From contig CM034607.1 in NCBI GenBank assembly GCA_020091685.1, forward strand, positions 13,692,884 to 13,756,883: a DNA stretch of 64,000 bases, in the 5' to 3' direction. Both the position numbers and the translations under genes were made by a program. The first letter of the stretch is position 1; the number at the start of each line of letters is the position of its first letter. Below the pieces are notes generated by a model. The model searched no databases. It saw only the letters and a list, made by a program, of their open reading frames with translations, and was not told where the DNA came from. Below, in pieces: positions 1-12,310 of the stretch. The stretch comes from Lutjanus erythropterus. Lineage: Eukaryota; Chordata; Actinopteri; Lutjaniformes; Lutjanidae.

Positions 1-152
1 AAGTCTGCCATAACAAAGACATCTCAAACAGTGTCGACTTTGCATTTAACATGACTGACCAAATGACACTTAATGGCAACAGTCATTAACATTCATAAGA
101 AAGTGATAGTGTAATGAGTCTCATGCACATCCCTTCAATTAAAGTGTTACCA

Positions 153-197
153 TCTAATCTAATCTAATGTAATTAATGTAATCTAATCTAATCTAAT
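153..197. repeat. (TCTAA)n microsatellite
   Basis: A pentanucleotide TCTAA repeats about nine times, with one interruption (TCTAATGTAATTAATG) in the middle. It is a simple sequence repeat in otherwise anonymous AT-rich DNA. Nothing suggests a functional role. Confidence 0.85.
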
Positions 198-1399
198 TTC
201 AACTCTCTCTTGGGTCATTTACAATTTCATGCTAGTAATGTTGCTGGATAAAAATATCCTTTATTCACAAATGGTATATGAATTAAGGAGCTATCGTTTT
301 CTTTTTCAGATGAACTGTTCCACATTTTACCACATATACGGTGTCCATGACCTGCCGTACTTACTTCAGGAGCATAAACAGATGATTGCTTGAGAAGAAA
401 GCAATCACGTTCTTTTCAAAGAGTGATTACATAAACCCAGTATATAATAGAGCGGTGCCCGTACATGTGACGGTACATGAACAGTGTAGGTCAGTGGGGT
501 ACCATTCAACCACTGGAAGAGCTAAGGTTAAATGAGCCAGAGAAAAGAGACAAATGTATCCGTTTTCTGCTATTGATGTTTTTACATTCATCTCCACATT
601 TATGTTTGTGTGTGCAATACGTGTGTCTAATGTGCGTAATTTAGCAGCAATGGTGTGAAATGTGGTCTAAGTTGTCTTAATCGCACAAAACCAACGTGTT
701 ATAATGATGTGTAATGGGCCAATCAAAGTGCTGACCCCACCATAGATGATGAAAGATGCAGTTCTGCTACACACACATTTCAAATAAGATCAAACACACA
801 CCCAAGTGATGTTGACTGAGCCATTAGCTGCCCCTATTAACTCATTTTAATTTGCCTCCAGTAAGAAACACATACAATCTCTTTGAAACGTAATGTTTCA
901 GTGTGTGAGACTGAGTATTCGCTCATCTGTGTTGAGGCAAACACCCACACACAGATAGGTGCAGGCTGATGTTTCCTCTCTGTCAGTGCCTGTATGTGAA
1001 ATGTCTCTGCTTATGTGAAATCCTCCACACACAACAGGAACAGGAGCATTTGTAGCTGTGCAGAAACACACTTTCCATTCTAAGACAAAACAAAACACTT
1101 TGGTTGAAAGATGATAAGAGGAAAGCAAAAGCTAAACGAAAAAAATAAAATAGAAAATGACAAACTTTAAGGTTTTCTAGGGTGTTTTTTATACTGTACA
1201 CATTTGATAGAAAGAAAAAACATATAAATATAAAATGTATTGATTACGTGCCATTTGTAAAGCCTGCTTTGAAAGAAAATTAAAGAATTAATAATAGAGT
1301 GCTGCAGGAATGAATAATAAAACCCATAAATGAGTGAACATTTTTTAATGGGTTTTTGGTTAAATACCTGAAAATGTCTGTGGTTAGCACAAGCTTAAG
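198..1399. other. anonymous AT-rich non-coding DNA
   Basis: I see no recognisable gene, RNA or repeat family here. The open frames on the minus strand around 898-1201 are short, lack domain-like composition and overlap in different frames, so I read them as chance. Confidence 0.5.
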
Positions 1400-2568
1400 A
1401 GACAGGGTTCCACATTAACCATGACCCGATGGCCCATAGCCACAAAAGTTACTCTGTGGCCACCCAATATTTCATGTAAGAAGCCCCCAGTGGCCACCTT
1501 TGGTCACCATGCCACAAGCCTTTGCTAGCACAACGTTACAGTTCCACAAACACCCTGATTCCTTGGCTTCTTCTAGTTCAACATTCTGCAAACACAGCGT
1601 ACTTGTCACCACTATTTACCAGATATGTTTGGGCTACATAAGCATGACTTTACTAAGGGCATAGAAGCAGGAGTTTAAGTGACAAGAATATGACACAGCT
1701 ATGAATGTAATGTGTGCTGCTAGTTTCCTCAAGCGGCTGCCAATGCCATCAGAAAACAGCGCATCACAATTCATGGGAAAAGTTAAGTTCCATTAAATTG
1801 TCTTTTTCTGTTTTGCTTCTAAATAAGTTTACATTTGGACCACCAAAAATGTACTTTGGCCACCAAGCATCAGGGCTTGGTGACTCAGTGCCTAAAGTCT
1901 GTGTAAAGGAAATGTATGAGTTTTTCTCTTGAACATATTATACATGTTAGAAAATGTGGTACGTGCACCACTGGTAGCATATAAGTTACCTCTAGTGGTA
2001 CGCAAAGGAAAGTCTGAAATACTTTTTTGAAATAAATACTAAAAATAATACTATCAAAGTACTACAAAACTTCATATGAAAATACATATAATGCAATACA
2101 ATATGAGATCAGTGAAATGTAATTTAAAATAGGTTTTGTCTTTCCTGTATCCTTGTTTAAGTGTGAGCCTGCGACTTGGTCACAATAATTCATGTAGCAG
2201 CACTCCGTTTACCACACAGTGACGGTTACATATTATAACCCCAGACCCTGGTTCAACACAATTGATTACAGTTGTTAGCTCTCCAGCGGGGCTCTATTGG
2301 CTTCCGGTAAATTGATGTGGCAACTCTCCTCTGGAGTCTACACTTCTCCTGCTGAGCTCATTGTGCAAGTTCATCGGCCAAGAAGGTGTCCATGAATATT
2401 GACATGATGAGCTTCCTTCCACCAGCAACAGGCTGCAACACCAGACCACAAACCTCCTTGACTAGTGGTGAAATCATAACACCACAATCCCAGCCTTTTA
2501 CAGGGAACAAAAGTGTGTGTGGTCCAGCTGATCCCAAAAAGTACAGAACCCACTTGCTAGAAGCTTTT
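1400..2568. other. non-coding DNA with scattered GGCCACC motifs
   Basis: The word GTGGCCACC or TGGCCACCA occurs at about 1475, 1491 and 1858, in segments of similar composition roughly 400 bp apart. This hints at a decayed repeat, but no ends, duplications or coding remains could be defined. The rest, including 1950-2568, is anonymous. Confidence 0.3.
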
Positions 2569-2892
2569 TTGAGCTTAAATGATTAGTGGATTAATTAAAC
2601 AACAGAAAATTAATCTGCAACAATTTTGATATATGATCAATTAATCTTGCAAGTTGTTTTTCAAGCAACAATGCCAAATGTTCCCCAGTGCTAGCTTCTC
2701 AATTGTGAAGATTTGCAGCATTTTTTTTTTTTTTTTTTGCTGAATATCTTTAGTTTTAAGACAAAAGAAGCAATTTATCAAAGGCATTTTTCATTATGTT
2801 TTGACATTTTATAGGGCTGTTGATTGATTAATAAAGAAAATAAACAAAGGGATAATCAATAACAAAATTAAATGATAAAGTATGCAGCCTTA
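2569..2892 (-). mobile_element. degraded hAT-type MITE of the abundant teleost GGGCTGCAACTAATGATT family
   Basis: Read on the minus strand, this has the expected landmarks of this non-autonomous hAT family in order. It starts with a GCTGCA-type head near 2889 and has the internal GAGAAGCTAGCACTGGGGAA and CATTTGGCATT segments. It then shows TTGCTTGAAAAACAACTTGCA and a tail GTTGCAGATTAATTTTCTGT ending near 2570. A T run lies inside at about 2720-2738. No target duplication is visible, so the exact ends are estimates. The family assignment is from memory of fish repeats. Confidence 0.7.
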
Positions 2893-3009
2893 CATTGTTT
2901 CTTTTCAGGTGATGGTAAACCCTAGTAGTATGAAATAAAGAATTTGGACCAGGCCACAAGAGTCAGACTCTTTAGGTAGAAAAAGACCCATTACAATGCC
3001 GTATTTCTT

Positions 3010-3577
3010 TTCTCTGGATGCTGTGTCTGGATACTTTACAAAACGTTACATCGGGGGGGTGGTACATACCACGTGCACAGTCAGTTCTTGAAGCAGATAT
3101 GTTCAAAGCAGGAAAAATGGGCAAGTGTAAGGATATGAGCGACTTTGACAAGAGCCAAATTGTGATAGCTAGATGACTAGGGCAGAGCATATCCAAAGCA
3201 TTATGTCACATGGGGTGTTCCCGGCATGCAGACCAGCCATAGTGCTCATGTTGACTCCTGTCCACCTCTGAAAACACCTGCAATGGGCATTTGAGCATCA
3301 GAACTGGACCATGGAGCAATGCAAGAAGGTGGCCTGGTGGCCTCCAGATTTCAATCCAATCAAGCAAATGTGGGATGCGCTGGGAGAACATGTTCAATGG
3401 AGACCCCACCTCACAACTTAGATGAATTTAAGGATCCGTTGCCAACGTTTTGGTGCCAGGACACATTCAGAGTACTTGTGGAGTACATGCTTTGACCGGT
3501 AAGAGCTGCTCTGGAGGAGCACTAACAGACATTAGATCCTATTAGACAGGTGGTTTTAATGTTGAGGCTGATCAGTG
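3010..3577 (+). mobile_element. 5'-truncated, internally deleted Tc1/mariner element
   Basis: The 3' end carries the terminal inverted repeat of a common fish Tc1-like family (GGTTTTAATGTTGAGGCTGA, then TCAGTG followed by TA at 3578-3579). Upstream is the C-terminal transposase region, and before it the N-terminal start region. The two are brought close together, so the central catalytic part is largely deleted. The matching left terminal repeat was not found upstream. Confidence 0.8.
3117..3420 (+). pseudogene. Tc1-like transposase relic
   Basis: From the ATG at 3117 the frame reads MGKCKDMSDFDKSQIVIAR, then a stop and LGQSISKA. This matches the usual opening of this transposase group and its first helix-turn-helix. 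About 190 bp later the C-terminal region appears in another frame, including WPPDFNPI, which matches the family's conserved 'W-P-x-x-P-D-x-N-P-I-E' block, then a WDALGEHV-like helix and PPHL. Stops, frameshifts and loss of most of the DDE core mean it cannot be functional. Tc1 transposases are usually about 340 residues and cut and paste DNA at TA sites. No host role is suggested. Confidence 0.8.
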
Positions 3578-3579
3578 TA

Positions 3580-4979
3580 TATGAAACAAGACAATACAGA
3601 GAAACAACTACAACAGCTAAACCATAATTTAAAAAAAAAGATATCCAGAGAAGCTTAAGCAATCAAGTAATTAACAGGAGTGTCCTAGTAAATTTGAGTT
3701 TTACCATTTAGATTTTGTTATTTTAATAGAAGTGTCAGTGGGTGAATGTGTGTGTTTTGGATTTGTGTGTGAGATAGTCAGAAGATTTTGTGCTCATTTC
3801 ATTCTTTTTTTTTTTTTTAACCAAAATAGAAGTTTCTGAGGGGTGAAAGAAGGAACACATCAGACATCATCACCAATGGCTAACTGAATATGAATATTGA
3901 TTGTTTGGTACAATGCATAATATCAGGAAATCAGAAGAATCTTCTAACCTTGATTTGATCAGTATATGTGAAGAAAAGCTAATCACTGACATTAGCGCTT
4001 TATTACCTATATAATGAAGCAGTTATTTGTTCCTAAGAGAGGTTCAGGATGGTATACACAAAATGTAAATGACATACGTCTGCTTCTGGCATGCTCCGGT
4101 ACCAGTCGGTAATTACTGCATACAAGGTGATTAGTATACTTATTTTCCACAGCTGTGTATCAACTGAAATATCTAGGACAGCCGTGTATTCACATATATC
4201 CAGTGGAACATGCCCGCTCATGCTCACACACGCACACATACAAACCACTGAACAACTACAGGGGTCTGAAATATTCACCACCATCTGCTGTGCAGTCCAC
4301 GCGTCAAATTGGCTGTATTGATGACACTTAACGGCTACAAAAAAAAAAAAAAAAAAGTAATTTCTCCGGCGAACGTTTGCTCAACATCTTTTCAACAAGC
4401 TGACATGAATGTCATTGGCTGCTAAGAATGTCACAGACGTTGTCGGAGGAAGTGACAGTTCCATCAACACTTTCCACACGTGGGCTTAGATTGCCATCAT
4501 CGCCTTAAAGAACGTTGTAGTTTTCAGATGTCACTTTGATCAAGGTGAAATATTCAGAGTTTACTTTTGTACTGCAAAGTTTGATGACAAACGGGTAAAT
4601 AAAGACTTTGTTGACCGTTAAAATAGCTTTTAATCATAATTAGGCTGTGAATAGCAATTCTGAGATGCTCAGTGTTTGTTCTATTATTCTTGTGTTTTGT
4701 CATCATGTTGGCTCTCATGGACATTTTAACACCTCCGGTTGGAGTGGATGAACTTCTGCTCTCTTACAAACCCAACAAACACTGCATTTGACAATATGAT
4801 AATTAGATTCATTTGGAGCCTGTAGAGTCGTAGTTCAGGTTCTGAAGTTCTGTCCAATATTAACTTTGGAACATTAAAAAAAAAAGTGTTAAAACACCCT
4901 GTCATGACCCTGTGGAGACAGGGACTCTACCCTACTCTTAATTACCAAAGAAGTTGTGAACCAAAAATTGAAATACACT
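3580..4979. other. anonymous non-coding DNA
   Basis: This holds short A or T runs (about 3806-3819 and 4340-4356) and small chance frames at 4033-4321 on both strands. I recognise no gene or repeat family. Confidence 0.5.
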
Positions 4980-5970
4980 CAGGGATGGGCAATGTTAGAA
5001 TTTTATCAATACTACTACTCTTACTGATACTGCTTATCGATCCGGTACTTTAACTGTGCTCTTATCAGATCTTTTCCATTACTATCTCTAATCTCTGTTT
5101 CTTTAAAAATACATTCAGAACAGAATTAGAGTTTAATATTTTAAAAAAATGTTTTAGAGCAGCAGCAGTAATGTTTACAACGACAAAGTCACTACATAAA
5201 TTCAATAATATCTCTCTGGTAACGAATATAAATTGTCAGTAAATTAAGTCATATTAAGAAAAATAGATGGTTGCTGTGTATGTGCAGGAAATTAAATCAT
5301 ATTCCTGACGTGACAATACTGAGTTTACAAAGAATGAAGAACACAGACATCAATCAGTCTCAGTCCTTCATCCTGTCCTGTCCTCCTGTCCTCCTCCCTT
5401 GCTGCCTGCAGATACAGCTGGTAGAGAGACCAGGCCGGCTGCAAATTTGAAAAATTTTGACATACGTGGCAAACTAAGCTAAACGTTTAGACCGCATACA
5501 GACAGCTTTCATTCTCGCTTGTTTGTAACAATTTGCTGTTAGTCGAGCTCGCACGCTGTGCCCGTGTAAAACATAGGGGACGGATGAGAAGCTACAGACA
5601 GAAATATCGCCTGACCTGTGTAAGTGTTTGTGTTTGTTGAACAGGCATATTAAGAAAACATCTGCTTTTCACCCACAGTTTTATTGCACTTACTTACAGT
5701 AGTTGTCGTCAACTTGATTAATCTTCGAGTCACTTCACCTGTCAACACCTGCGGTGTGCCTCCACTTTGTTGTTCACTGACTTCGCTGTGTGTTTGCATG
5801 TTTGTGTGTGAGTGTGTGAGTGCATGTATGTGCATGGAGGAGCTGAAGCACAGAGAGCGCAGGAGAGAGGCTGCCACAACACCATTACCATTAATTAAAA
5901 CAAAACCTTAAAAATTACCAACAAAAGGACCTTATCAATACTTCAGTCTTTAATAATTTACCCATCCCTA
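4980..5970. mobile_element. 991-bp non-autonomous hAT-type element
   Basis: The left end CAGGGATGGGCAATGTTAGA and the reverse complement of the right end TAGGGATGGGTAAATTATTA form an imperfect terminal inverted repeat of the AGGGATGGG type seen in many fish hAT elements. Just inside both ends lies a TTATCAATACT-type motif. The interior is AT-rich at the edges and more GC-rich around 5340-5880, and has no transposase-like frame. The flanking octamers (AATACACT and CCAACGTG) do not match. The target duplication is therefore either lost or the ends are off by a few bases. Confidence 0.7.
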
Positions 5971-6743
5971 CCAACGTGGCAATGCCAATGTAGGAATGAA
6001 GTGTAAAAGTGTCTTTAACTGGACAGCAAGAGTCTATTTCTTTCATCAAATAAACTGCCAGATCACAATACTGAAAGTGGTTGAAAAAAAAAAAAAAATT
6101 TAAAATGACTCACTAACAATTCAGAGGAGAAAGCCATTTTTAACCTACTGACCAAAATCAGACGGGAACAGCAAATAGCGCTTGTGTTGGATTATTCATG
6201 ATTTCACGGTCCCTTTGCCCTTTATCGGTGGACGGTGTTACAGCCAGATATCCACCTTTTCTGAAAAACAAAATATGGAAAGGTAGTGTAAATTATACCT
6301 GTGCTGTACAGGCTGAGAAAATGTCAAAATAATTATGGATATTAAGGAGAAACAGCGACCGAGCCTGGGCTGAATGTCACATAATGAACCTGCAGGTGAG
6401 ACAGAGGTTTAGTTTGCAGACACATCTAGGACACAAAGATGCTGGTTTTGGGTATAAAATAAATGACAGGTACGTGGTTTTAGAACCACCATGACATATT
6501 TAATACTTTCAGGAACACTGAGGAAATCAGTGAGTATAATGGAGAGGCTGAATTCTTGCAAAAGCTAGTCTAATGTGTCTGACATGAAACTGAATAAATC
6601 CAGGTGAAAAGAACATTGGAAGAGCACATGACATCTCTGGTCCGAGACATGCAGCTATTTGTTTAGTTATCAGCAGCCACGGCTTTGCTGGACATGAAAA
6701 GAAGGCAGCGTGGAATATGGAAGTCACTACCAATGCTGGAAAA
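5971..6743. other. anonymous non-coding DNA
   Basis: No recognisable gene or repeat. A poly-A run lies at about 6086-6099, and a minus-strand chance frame spans 6527-6787. Confidence 0.45.
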
Positions 6744-6960
6744 TGGGCTTTCTGTGTGGAGTTTGCATGTTCTCCCTGTGCTTGCATAGATTTCCTCTGG
6801 GTGCTCTGGGTTCCCCCACCATCAAAAACATGTATACTAGGTCAATTCTCCAGTCAGTACCTCTGAACAAGGCACTCGATTATAACTGGAGATGGTTCCT
6901 GGGTTTCTGTGCTAATACTTAGATGGGTTAAACCCAGACTCTCACTGTACATCGTGTTCT
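6744..6960 (+). mobile_element. SINE-like interspersed repeat, body fragment
   Basis: The segment contains TGTGTGGAGTTTGCATGTTC followed by TCCCTGTGCTTGCATAG and TTTCCTCTGGGTGCTCTGGG, then a CCCCCACCATCAAAAACATG block. This order matches the body of a very common fish repeat that normally follows a tRNA-like head. The head is not clear here. Related pieces occur in this window at 43515-43810. Confidence 0.6.
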
Positions 6961-7116
6961 TTATAATTGCATATGTGACACATGCACACAAGGTGACCTT
7001 TACCCTTTTTTGCCTTTATGGAAACAGCAGCTTGTGGGTGGCTTAAGTATTCTGTGCCCATAACCAGTAATGGTCACCAGAATACCAATCTGCAAGCTCC
7101 AAGCTGTACATGTGCC

Positions 7117-7925
7117 ACGTTTGGTGCTTTATCACTAATTGAACAATAGCTGAGCTATGCTGCTCCATGAACATAATTATAGGTGTGTTATTTACATGCT
7201 TTTGTACTTTTATAAATAAAAAAAATATATGTTTGCTCTATATCAGTGTTTCACAAACCTTTATTTGTCAACAAAAAAAACCCTGACAAACCATCATGAC
7301 TCAATTCACAATTTGTGCCAAGCCTTATCTAAAAATCTTGGGAAGAATTTGTGCATAAAAGCTAAGTTAACCGGCCTTAATTAATATTTTTATTTCTTCT
7401 CATCAGGAAATTAATACAGGTATATAAGCCTGTCTGGCTCACGCACTCTTTGCCACATTGCTCTTTACTCACATGCAACACTTTCCAGGGTTCTTTACCT
7501 GCCTGATCTCCTGTTGCCGACTCTGCCTGCCTCTGACCTGCCTGCATTGTCTGTCTTCAGGTAAACATACCAGCCTTCTGTCCCCGACTACGAGTTCTGG
7601 TTTCTGTCTGCCAGTGGCTGCGCTGTGTTTCCTCGCGACGAAGCTTCAGCGTGAGTGCCTGCTCCTGCTTACCTGTTGTCTGCTGTAGTTCAGAGACTGC
7701 TTGGGTTCTTTGGGATACTAGGATCTGGATTATGTAGGTTAGTGCATGTGAGTCCAGTGTAAAAGGAAGGTTTGACCAACCGCCGATAGCCATTTAGAGA
7801 AATGAGTGCTGTGATGGCACAGTATCTAGATTTGTTCCCAATGTATCTATCAACACATCTGCCTAATTTGGTGCTTTTATCACAAAATGAATGATTGTCG
7901 TGGTATACTGAGCTATGCCGCCCCA
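7117..7925. repeat. direct-repeat pair flanking a promoter-like 700-bp segment
   Basis: Two related blocks lie in the same orientation at 7119-7166 and 7865-7925. Both run TTTGGTGCTTT-TATCAC, then a divergent AATTGAAC/AAATGAAT part, then GAGCTATGC-GC-CC. Between them a TATATAAGCC sequence at about 7421 is followed by a CT-rich, more GC-rich stretch to about 7690. This could be the remains of one transposable element with internal promoter, or two copies of a short repeat. I cannot tell which. Confidence 0.35.
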
Positions 7926-8068
7926 GTATTGTGGAAGCACTTCTTTAAAATAGATTATTCACAGTACTAGAAAATCCTTGCTCATCCTCTTCATACATAT
8001 GAATAAACAAAACCCAAGTGGGTTTATTAGACAACCTCCATTATGGATTTTTGTCTGAAATAATAAAA

Positions 8069-8097
8069 TATATACAGTATATACAGTATATACATAC
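8069..8097. repeat. ATATACAGT short tandem repeat
   Basis: About three copies of a TATATACAG unit. A simple repeat with no further context. Confidence 0.7.
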
Positions 8098-8515
8098 AGC
8101 TTCACACAGGCGTAAATACATTAAAACAAGATTCTCACGCCAGAGGTGAGCGTTCAGCTCTGTGTTTTTGAAAGGTACTCTATAATGCAGGGATGAGGAG
8201 CAGCATCTTTAATGACATGTGCGAAGCAGCATATTGATATTCATGTTTGTCTGATCTCAGGGACAAACCAAGAGAAGCTGCTCACTATTGATTGTATGAT
8301 GAAAGCGCGACACCGCCTTAGTGGTGAAAACCGCCATAAATAAATAAAACTGATAAGCAATAAAGCAGAAATGATGCACTTGTTTTTTGATCATTGCTGT
8401 AATGTATTCACTCACATTCACATGCTCAAGTGCCATGTCTTTTCTGCTCTGCTTGACTAACATTTTTCTGAGAAGTGCTTGCTTTTATTACCATATTAGT
8501 CTACATTATGATGAA

Positions 8516-8518
<3 letters not shown>

Positions 8519-8549
<31 letters not shown>

Positions 8550-8664
8550 TGTGTGTGTGTGTGTATCACAGGATGTGTGAGCCTTCCTCGCTACAGACTG
8601 CCTGCTGCAATCTCATCGTAATACAGGAAATGCATGCTGCCTCACACCCTGATAAAGCTCTCTC

Positions 8665-8695
<31 letters not shown>

Positions 8696-8884
8696 CTCTC
8701 ACACACACACACAAACACACACACACAGGCATCTGCCCAAGCACCTGTAGAGGTCTTTAAGCTTTGCCAGCTGCCCAGCCGGCGCATGCTCACAGTGCCA
8801 GTGTCTGTCATAATCTACAATGGTGCCTCGCAGAGAGAAAGCTGATTTAAAGTGTGTGTGTGTGTGTGTGTGCGTGCATGCATG

Positions 8885-8921
<37 letters not shown>
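8519..8921. repeat. cluster of TG, TC and AC microsatellites
   Basis: Three arrays occur within 400 bp. (GT)n lies at 8519-8564. A (TC)n block at 8658-8700 runs directly into (AC)n at 8701-8727. (TG)n with CG and CATG interruptions lies at 8852-8921. Long Cys/Val/His/Thr frames on both strands here are translations of the repeats, not genes. Alternating purine-pyrimidine TG tracts can adopt Z-DNA. Confidence 0.95.
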
Positions 8922-8924
<3 letters not shown>

Positions 8925-9097
8925 CACAGGACCAGTTTCAGGAGAATAGTGGTCACACTTTATTTTCCAGTACACTAATAAGATGCAACAAGATGTAATT
9001 TGCATCAAATTAGAAGAGAAACTACTGTTCTTTAATAGACAATATTTGACCGTTTATTAGACCCCTATTAGACTTTTACTTTTTATTTAATGACTTA

Positions 9098-9180
9098 TAT
9101 ATGCAGACACTGATATGCACCAACATTGCTTGGTAGGCCAATATCAGCAGATAATTTATTGGCTCCAATATTCATCGTGC
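9098..9180. mobile_element. fragment of a TATCGGCCGATAT-type hAT repeat
   Basis: The words ACTGATATGCACC, TAGGCCAATATCAGCAGAT and TTGGCTCCAATATTCAT resemble the ends of a fish repeat whose termini carry alternating 'gatatcggc' words. Only a fragment is left, and similar words recur at 17407-17445. Assignment is tentative. Confidence 0.35.
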
Positions 9181-9311
9181 GTACCCAAGAAATAATACAC
9201 TTTAGTTTACAGTACAATTCTCTTGTGATGTGCCCCCAACTATCCTCTAATAAAGTCTAATACTGTCCCTAATTACCACTAATGAAGTTTAGTACGGGTC
9301 TAATACTATCT

Positions 9312-9339
9312 AAGAAAAAAGAAAAAAGAAAAAAAAGAG
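9312..9339. repeat. (GAAAAAA)n purine repeat
   Basis: Four imperfect copies of an AGAAAAA unit. Simple sequence. Confidence 0.8.
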
Positions 9340-10384
9340 TTGCTCCAAATCTAACTCTTCTTTGAAAGGTGTCTATGCTTGTGCTTTCACTCATGTGCAC
9401 CCCCTTGCTTTTGCTCGGTTATCACAAAAAGACACACAAGGAGCGGGATCATGTTCGCATTCTCTATCTTTCACTGCCACTTCCACCCCCACTACCCAAC
9501 ACCTCACTAGCTACACCTCTTTATTATTCCTTGTTCCGTCCTCCTCTCATTTCAGTCCAGAAACTTTTCTCATCTGTCTGAGCTCCTCCTCCTATTCTTC
9601 CTCCTGTTTTCTCTGTCACCTCTCTGTGCCTCTCGTCCTTTCTCTGCCTCCCTGTTTGGTGCTCTGTCTGGGAAATGTTTCACTTTCCATTTAGATCTCA
9701 AGCATCCCCTTTCTGCCTGTGTTCCTTTTCATTCTATCACTCTCTTCTCTCCTCTTTCCCCTTGGAAACACAAAAAAAGTCAGCGCACTATTCAGATGTT
9801 TTTCTATTACATTATACAAATTAGAAATCCACATTAGTTAGATGCAGGAAATATGCAAATTCCAATGGTGCATCAGTTGTTTCAGGGCTGACACATATTT
9901 GATGGACTTTCATTTTTGCCTCAAAGCCATTCAATAATGAACTTCACATTCAACCCTTTTCTGATTTTGAATTTAGCTCCCAGCATAATATTCAAAGAAA
10001 GTCTACTGTGATCTCCTATTAGATTTGGAGGCTGACAAAAAAACAAATCTACTACAATTCTGAAAAGTAAAACGATGATCAATATCTTTGTTGCTAAAGT
10101 ATAAGATTTGAAAATAAAAATCTTTTTAAAAGTTACAGAATAAGCTCATTAAAAACTGAAATGTGAATATATGGTCAACTCAGTGTGCTGATGAAGATTG
10201 TGTGATATCTTCGGAGACCCGGAAGAAAAAAGATTTTAATATTTAGATTTTTCTTATATAATTTAATTAATTGGGATGAGAAACATGACATGGATTTTTT
10301 TTCTCAAAAATGTTGTTCACTCATGTTTTCTAAGATGTTCTGTGAAACTAATTTCCCTGATGATAAAACGCAAATTTTAATTTA
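9340..10384. other. pyrimidine-rich stretch, then anonymous DNA
   Basis: Positions about 9460-9765 are strongly C/T-rich on the plus strand (TCCTCCTCCTATTCTTCCTCC-like runs). The overlapping 110- and 70-codon frames there reflect that bias. The remainder to 10384 is AT-rich and shows nothing recognisable. Confidence 0.5.
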
Positions 10385-11100
10385 GACTAGTCGACTAACT
10401 AAGAAACAGAAAGCAATTCAAATTGAGTACAATTTATTAATGGATAATGTTAAACATTGTCCAAAAGAACAGTGTGTGTATTAGGAGTCATTTGAAGCCA
10501 TTAACCACAATCCACAATGTGCAATAACCACAATAGCCTAGTTGGATTTGAAATGCTGCTGAAATGTGTGGCACTTTGCGTCATGCATTATGAACATTGC
10601 ACATTATCCTTCATACCATGACAACAACTCGCTTAATGCTTCAACTTTTCACACTGAACAGGATCTCAGTGTCTGTGGGTAAATTACATCATTTACCCAG
10701 AGCTAACGTTAGCTGCCAGCCTGACATATGGTGTGGCTAACATTAGCAGCGCTAGCAGCAGCAGCAGCCTGCTCTGCTTGCAGGTTAATATCTGTAACTG
10801 TGCTGAACGTGGCAGCATATTTCTCCAGTTGACTGGTAATATGCAAGTTTATTCTGACAGAGCCTACATTCATCCTTATTTTCATTTTCTACATCAAAAC
10901 ACTGACAGCCCATGCTGGTTATAGAAGCTGTCATCTGTCCCACTCTGCTTGTAACAGGAAAGGCGAGAGTAGGCAACCAAGAGGCAACATGTAACAAGCA
11001 TTGTACATGACTTAAATATTGATAAATAGCTCGAACCGACCAGCATTTCTTTTGCCGACTAGCAAACTGATGTTTAATACAGTCAACTAATCGTGGCTCA
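10385..11100. mobile_element. hAT-type relic with TAGTCGACTA ends
   Basis: The left edge has GACTAGTCGACTAACTAAG. The right edge has GACCAGCATTTCTTTTGCCGA, then CTAGCAAACTG and GTCAACTAATCGTGGCTC. Read as reverse complement, the right edge matches the 'ACGATTAGTTGACT...AGTCGGCAAAAGAAATGCTGGTC' style of a fish hAT family. The interior holds a GCTAACGTTAGCTG / GCTAGCAGCAGC segment at about 10700-10770 and no transposase frame. The ends are estimates, and no target duplication was confirmed. Confidence 0.5.
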
Positions 11101-12182
11101 TAATAGACATCAGGTCAATATTTTCCATAAAAAACGTATTACAAGGCATCAATTTGGTCATACATTTTAATTTGCTCTGCATTTCTATTTCATTCTTTCT
11201 CATTTGATGAACATTGGAAATAAATATAAATCATTTGTCATTCATTTGTCTCATTTGTCATTTTGACAAACATTTTTAACGATGAAGTAATGCTGTGATT
11301 CATTCAAAACTGTGCTTAGTGGGTATATCTTAACTGTGGAGATCAGTCAAAACATGACATGAACCTGCAACATTAGGAAGCAGTTCTGGTGTCTGAGACA
11401 CACATAGCACACACATCTCACCAACATTTCCTCCCACTGCATCCTTCTCTTGTGCACCGTTTTTGAATGAAGCACATACAGTGACCTCTCCTCTGCAGGT
11501 CTCTCAGAGGCCTGGTGGTCTGACCTGTACTGGATCCAGCTGTTTGTGGCAGCCAGATCAAAGAAATGCAAGGTGGTGCAGAAAGTCCCCTTTTTTGTGC
11601 GACTTGACACCAGATATAGGCTAATGGTCAAATAGTGGCCAAAGAGATCAAAATCTGTCTCACCTCACTCAGTGCTCTGTTTCCTGAAGTCCTGAAATCT
11701 TAATATAACATGCCTGGTCTTAAGCTCAAGAACAGTACAAATATATAATATAAAGGACAAATATATTTTTACTAGAGACCATTTTGTGATGTTGATCACG
11801 CCAGCTGTGATGCTCGTCAATATGATGACATTCAGACTCAGGCCTAATAATATGGTAAAAAAGTGACATTGCAATTATTTTGACTGAAACTGCAACTGCA
11901 ATATGCAACTCAGTTAGTGGGAATGATCTTCTTTTGCATCACAATATTCATTTTCACAGAAAAAAAAACTATGATGATACCATGATGATGTGACATTTGT
12001 TGGGGTCTGCACCAAACCTGTATGTTTTCTTACATCTTGAAATCAAGATTTGTACGTCAGGGCATCTATGCAGCCCTGCAGTACTCCATTATGATGGTGT
12101 TTTGTTACACATTTTTCCTTTATCAAAAAATTACAGGGTTCTGCATTCTGAATATTGCACTTGGCCATACTGCAATTTCTCA
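11101..12182. other. anonymous non-coding DNA
   Basis: A short CATTTGTCATT word repeats three times near 11232-11262. A minus-strand 94-codon frame (11347-11631) has no recognisable domain. I see nothing else. Confidence 0.4.
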
Positions 12183-12310
12183 GTAGGGTTGGACCGATGG
12201 ACGATGCCATCATCCATCTTGATGTTTTGCAACCAGGAGGTTGTCAGTTCAATCTCTGGACTGGCAGGATAAACACTGGTGAGAAACTAAAACCCCAAAC
12301 ACTCCAATGG
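12183..12310 (+). mobile_element. fragment of a dispersed repeat, possibly SINE or hAT end
   Basis: It starts TAGGGTTGGACCGATGGACG, typical of a fish repeat end. It then carries CAGGAGGTTGTCAGTTCAAT, which resembles a tRNA-type B box with flanks (GGTTCAANNC with changes). No A box or tRNA fold could be made, so the tRNA-derived reading is only a possibility. Confidence 0.35.

Noticed and set aside
5684-5911. Small protein inside the hAT element at 4980-5970
   Set aside because: The Cys/Val-rich part comes from a TGTGTG stretch. A frame of the same length lies on the opposite strand.
8387-8956. Frames of 81-152 codons rich in Cys, Val, Thr and His
   Set aside because: They are produced by TG/AC and TC/GA microsatellites, which lack stops in several frames.
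12183-12310. tRNA gene suggested by a B-box-like GTCAGTTCAATC
   Set aside because: No A box at the right distance and no cloverleaf stems could be formed.
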